Positions 5,598 to 7,134 of a DNA stretch of 7,134 nt are shown here, piece by piece. Under the pieces are notes generated by a model. It did not search any database. It was given only the letters and a program-made list of their open reading frames with translations, and was not told the DNA's origin. The DNA comes from Bordetella parapertussis (lineage in GTDB: Bacteria > Pseudomonadota > Gammaproteobacteria > Burkholderiales > Burkholderiaceae_C), in contig CALQBT020000138.1 of NCBI GenBank assembly GCA_943328885.2, forward strand, positions 1 through 7,134, written 5' to 3'. The first letter of the stretch is position 1; each line of letters opens with the position of its first letter. Both the position numbers and the translations under genes were made by a program.

Positions 5598-6910
5598 CGC
5601 GGAGTGTCCAGGAAGTGGTCGGCCAGGCCTTGCCAACAGTCGGCGTAAGCCCCGTCCAACCTACCCGGCTGCATGGCCCAGGCGCTGGGGACGAATCGGT
5701 AGCGGCTCTCCAACATGAAGGCCAGCGTGTCGGTCAATTTGTGCGGCGCCAAGACGGCCTGGCTGGCCTTGTCGAAGGCCTCGGCGTCGGGGCCGTGCGG
5801 CACCATCGTGTTGTGCAGGCTGGCGCCGCCGGGTTTGAAGCCCTCGGGCTTGGCGTCATACTGGCCATGGACCAGGCCCATGAATTCGCTCATCAGGTTG
5901 CGGTGAAACCAGGGCGGCCTGAAGGTGTCCTCGGCCACCAGCCAGCGTGGCGGAAAGATCACGAAATCGCAGTTGGCGGTGCCTGGCGTGTCGCTGGGCG
6001 AGTTCAACACGGTGAAGATCGATGGGTCGGGGTGGTCGATGCTGATCGATCCGAGCGTCATGAAATGCGCGGTGTCGTACTTGACCGGCGTGAGGTTGCC
6101 GTGCCAGGCGACGACGTTGAACGGGGTGTTCGGCTGGCGGCATTGCCAGAGCTTGCCGCCGAAGCGCTTGACCATGTCCCATTCGCCCGGCGCATCGTCA
6201 AACCAAGCCACCGGCGCCAAGAAATCCCTGGCATGGGCCAGGCCGTTGCTGCCGATCGGCCCGAGTTCTGGCAAGCGGAACGCTGCACCGTAGTTCTCGG
6301 CGACATAGCCGCGCGAAGGGCCGTCGGGCAGCGCGATGGCAAACGCCAGGCCGCGCGGCAGCAGCGCGATCTCGCCCGGCGAGACCTCCAGGCGGCCGAG
6401 TTCGGTGCGGATTTGGAGCCGACCCTGCTGCGGCACCAGCAGCATCTCGGCGTCGGCATTGACCAGCGCACGCCGGTCCATCGAGGTGTTGGCGGCGTAG
6501 ACCAGCACGCCCAGCCCGGTCTGGGATTCGACATCGCCGTTGGTCACGACGCTGGCCAGGCCATCGATGAAGTCGACCGCTGCGCTGCCTGGGATGGCCC
6601 CAGGCACGGGGAAGGGCGACCAGCGCAGCGGGTCGGGCGCAACCGCCACGCCGCTGGCAGCGCCGCTGGTCCACAGCGGCTGTTCGCAAGCCTTGTAGCG
6701 CCCGGTCACCACCGAGGGTTGGCGCCGGTAGAGCCAGCTGCGCCGGTTCTCAGCCCGCGGCGCGGTGAAGGCGCTGCCCGAGATCTGCTCTGCGTACAGG
6801 CCATGGGCGACGCGCTGCGGGCTGTTGCGGCCTTGCGGCAACGCGCCGGCAACAGCCTCGGTGGCGAACTGGTTGCCGAACCCGCTGAGGTAGTTCAAGG
6901 TCTGGTTCAT
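5594..6910 (-). CDS. hmgA: Homogentisate 1,2-dioxygenase
   Basis: The 438-residue non-haem Fe(II) cupin enzyme cleaves homogentisate with O2 to maleylacetoacetate. The N-terminus NYLSGFGNQFATEA is a hallmark of the family. Predicted iron ligands are His336 (WFHRN), Glu342 (SEFMG) and His372 (VPHGPD), with the proposed acid/base His293 (IDHPDPSIF); the relative spacing equals that recalled for the Pseudomonas putida and human enzymes. Length is normal and no key residue is missing. The ATG at 6910-6908 has a GGAG ribosome site on the minus strand (6922-6919) with 8-nt spacing. Its start overlaps the stop of the upstream DUF2783 gene, and its stop overlaps the fahA start, both as ATGA. The gene for the intermediate step, maleylacetoacetate isomerase, is not seen, so that activity must be encoded elsewhere or bypassed. 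No regulator is visible within the window. Confidence 0.97.
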   Translation of the reverse strand: MNQTLNYLSGFGNQFATEAVAGALPQGRNSPQRVAHGLYAEQISGSAFTAPRAENRRSWLYRRQPSVVTGRYKACEQPLWTSGAASGVAVAPDPLRWSPFPVPGAIPGSAAVDFIDGLASVVTNGDVESQTGLGVLVYAANTSMDRRALVNADAEMLLVPQQGRLQIRTELGRLEVSPGEIALLPRGLAFAIALPDGPSRGYVAENYGAAFRLPELGPIGSNGLAHARDFLAPVAWFDDAPGEWDMVKRFGGKLWQCRQPNTPFNVVAWHGNLTPVKYDTAHFMTLGSISIDHPDPSIFTVLNSPSDTPGTANCDFVIFPPRWLVAEDTFRPPWFHRNLMSEFMGLVHGQYDAKPEGFKPGGASLHNTMVPHGPDAEAFDKASQAVLAPHKLTDTLAFMLESRYRFVPSAWAMQPGRLDGAYADCWQGLADHFLDTPR

Positions 6911-7134
6911 GAGGGTGTCTCCGTTGAACCCGCTGCCAGGCCCTGACGCGCGGCGTCTAGCGCCTCGCGCAGCACGCGCAGGTCGCCGATGTGGTTGGCC
7001 AGCAGCAGGATCAGCCGCGCGTTGACGGCCCGGCTTTGGGCCTCGCTCAAGCCCTCGTGGGCTTTGATCAGCGATTCGTAGAAATCATCACCGGGGCTGT
7101 AGGCGTTGAGGTAGCGCGCCTGCGGATCACCAAA
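6907..7134 (-). CDS. DUF2783-family small protein, N-terminus outside window
   Basis: Reading the minus strand from the right edge gives 75 codons ending in TGA at 6909-6907, with no in-frame ATG or GTG, so the start lies beyond 7134. The core, DDFYESLIKAHEGLSEAQSR followed by AVNARLILLLANHIGDLRVL, matches my memory of the DUF2783 family: small, mostly helical proteins of unknown function often found beside homogentisate or other aromatic degradation genes. The domain spans about residues 16-63 of the visible part, followed by a 12-residue tail. The stretch before it (FGDPQARYLNAYSPG) may be a short N-terminal extension or the end of a larger fused protein; the window cannot decide. Its stop overlaps the hmgA start by 4 bp, and the hmgA ribosome site lies inside this gene, so the two are probably translationally coupled. 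The function is not known. Confidence 0.75.
   Translation of the reverse strand, partial: FGDPQARYLNAYSPGDDFYESLIKAHEGLSEAQSRAVNARLILLLANHIGDLRVLREALDAARQGLAAGSTETPS

Noticed and set aside
5615..6946. Antisense open frame of 443 codons opposite hmgA
   Set aside because: The minus-strand product is an unmistakable complete homogentisate dioxygenase; the antisense product has no family features.
1..7134. CRISPR arrays, insertion sequences, tRNA or rRNA genes
   Set aside because: No regularly spaced repeats, transposase-like coding sequence, terminal inverted repeats or tRNA-like cloverleaf ends were seen in the window.

Overview
The window is GC-rich DNA, dense in genes and with strong G/C bias at third codon positions. 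The protein styles fit a betaproteobacterium of the order Burkholderiales, such as the Leptothrix/Rubrivivax/Comamonadaceae group. That placement is inferred from gene content and sequence style, because no rRNA or other phylogenetic marker is present.

Layout, left to right. (1) Positions 1-455 (+) hold the 3' end of a flavin-dependent Baeyer-Villiger-type monooxygenase, closed by a stem-loop at 457-479. (2) Positions 456-686 hold no intact gene. They contain a degraded minus-strand remnant resembling the C-terminus of a cyclophilin-type peptidyl-prolyl isomerase, a three-copy 7-bp tandem repeat and a small cUUCGg hairpin. (3) Positions 687-1535 (-) encode a ChaN-family lipoprotein. (4) Positions 1536-1757 form a divergent regulatory region with a perfect 21-bp inverted repeat on the lipoprotein side and an FNR/Anr-like site on the other side. 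(5) Positions 1758-4250 (+) hold ubiU-ubiV-ubiT, a compact operon for oxygen-independent ubiquinone biosynthesis. All eight Fe-S ligand cysteines expected in UbiU and UbiV are present, with the same spacing as I recall for E. coli. (6) Positions 4266-7134 (-) hold a convergent operon read right to left: a DUF2783 protein (cut by the window edge), hmgA (homogentisate 1,2-dioxygenase) and fahA (fumarylacetoacetase). Both junctions are 4-bp ATGA overlaps.

How the genes work together. UbiT, UbiU and UbiV let the cell make ubiquinone without oxygen; UbiU and UbiV take part in the O2-independent ring hydroxylations. HmgA and FahA carry out the ring cleavage and the final hydrolysis of homogentisate, the aerobic route for tyrosine and phenylalanine. 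The intermediate maleylacetoacetate isomerase is not in the window. An anaerobic quinone module therefore sits back to back with O2-consuming catabolic enzymes, which suits a facultative organism. The two operons converge with only 15 bp between stop codons.

The genes are mostly recognisable families. The points most worth a second look are the FNR-like promoter architecture before ubiU, the DUF2783 gene coupled to hmgA, the 21-bp palindrome before the ChaN-like gene, and the degraded isomerase remnant.
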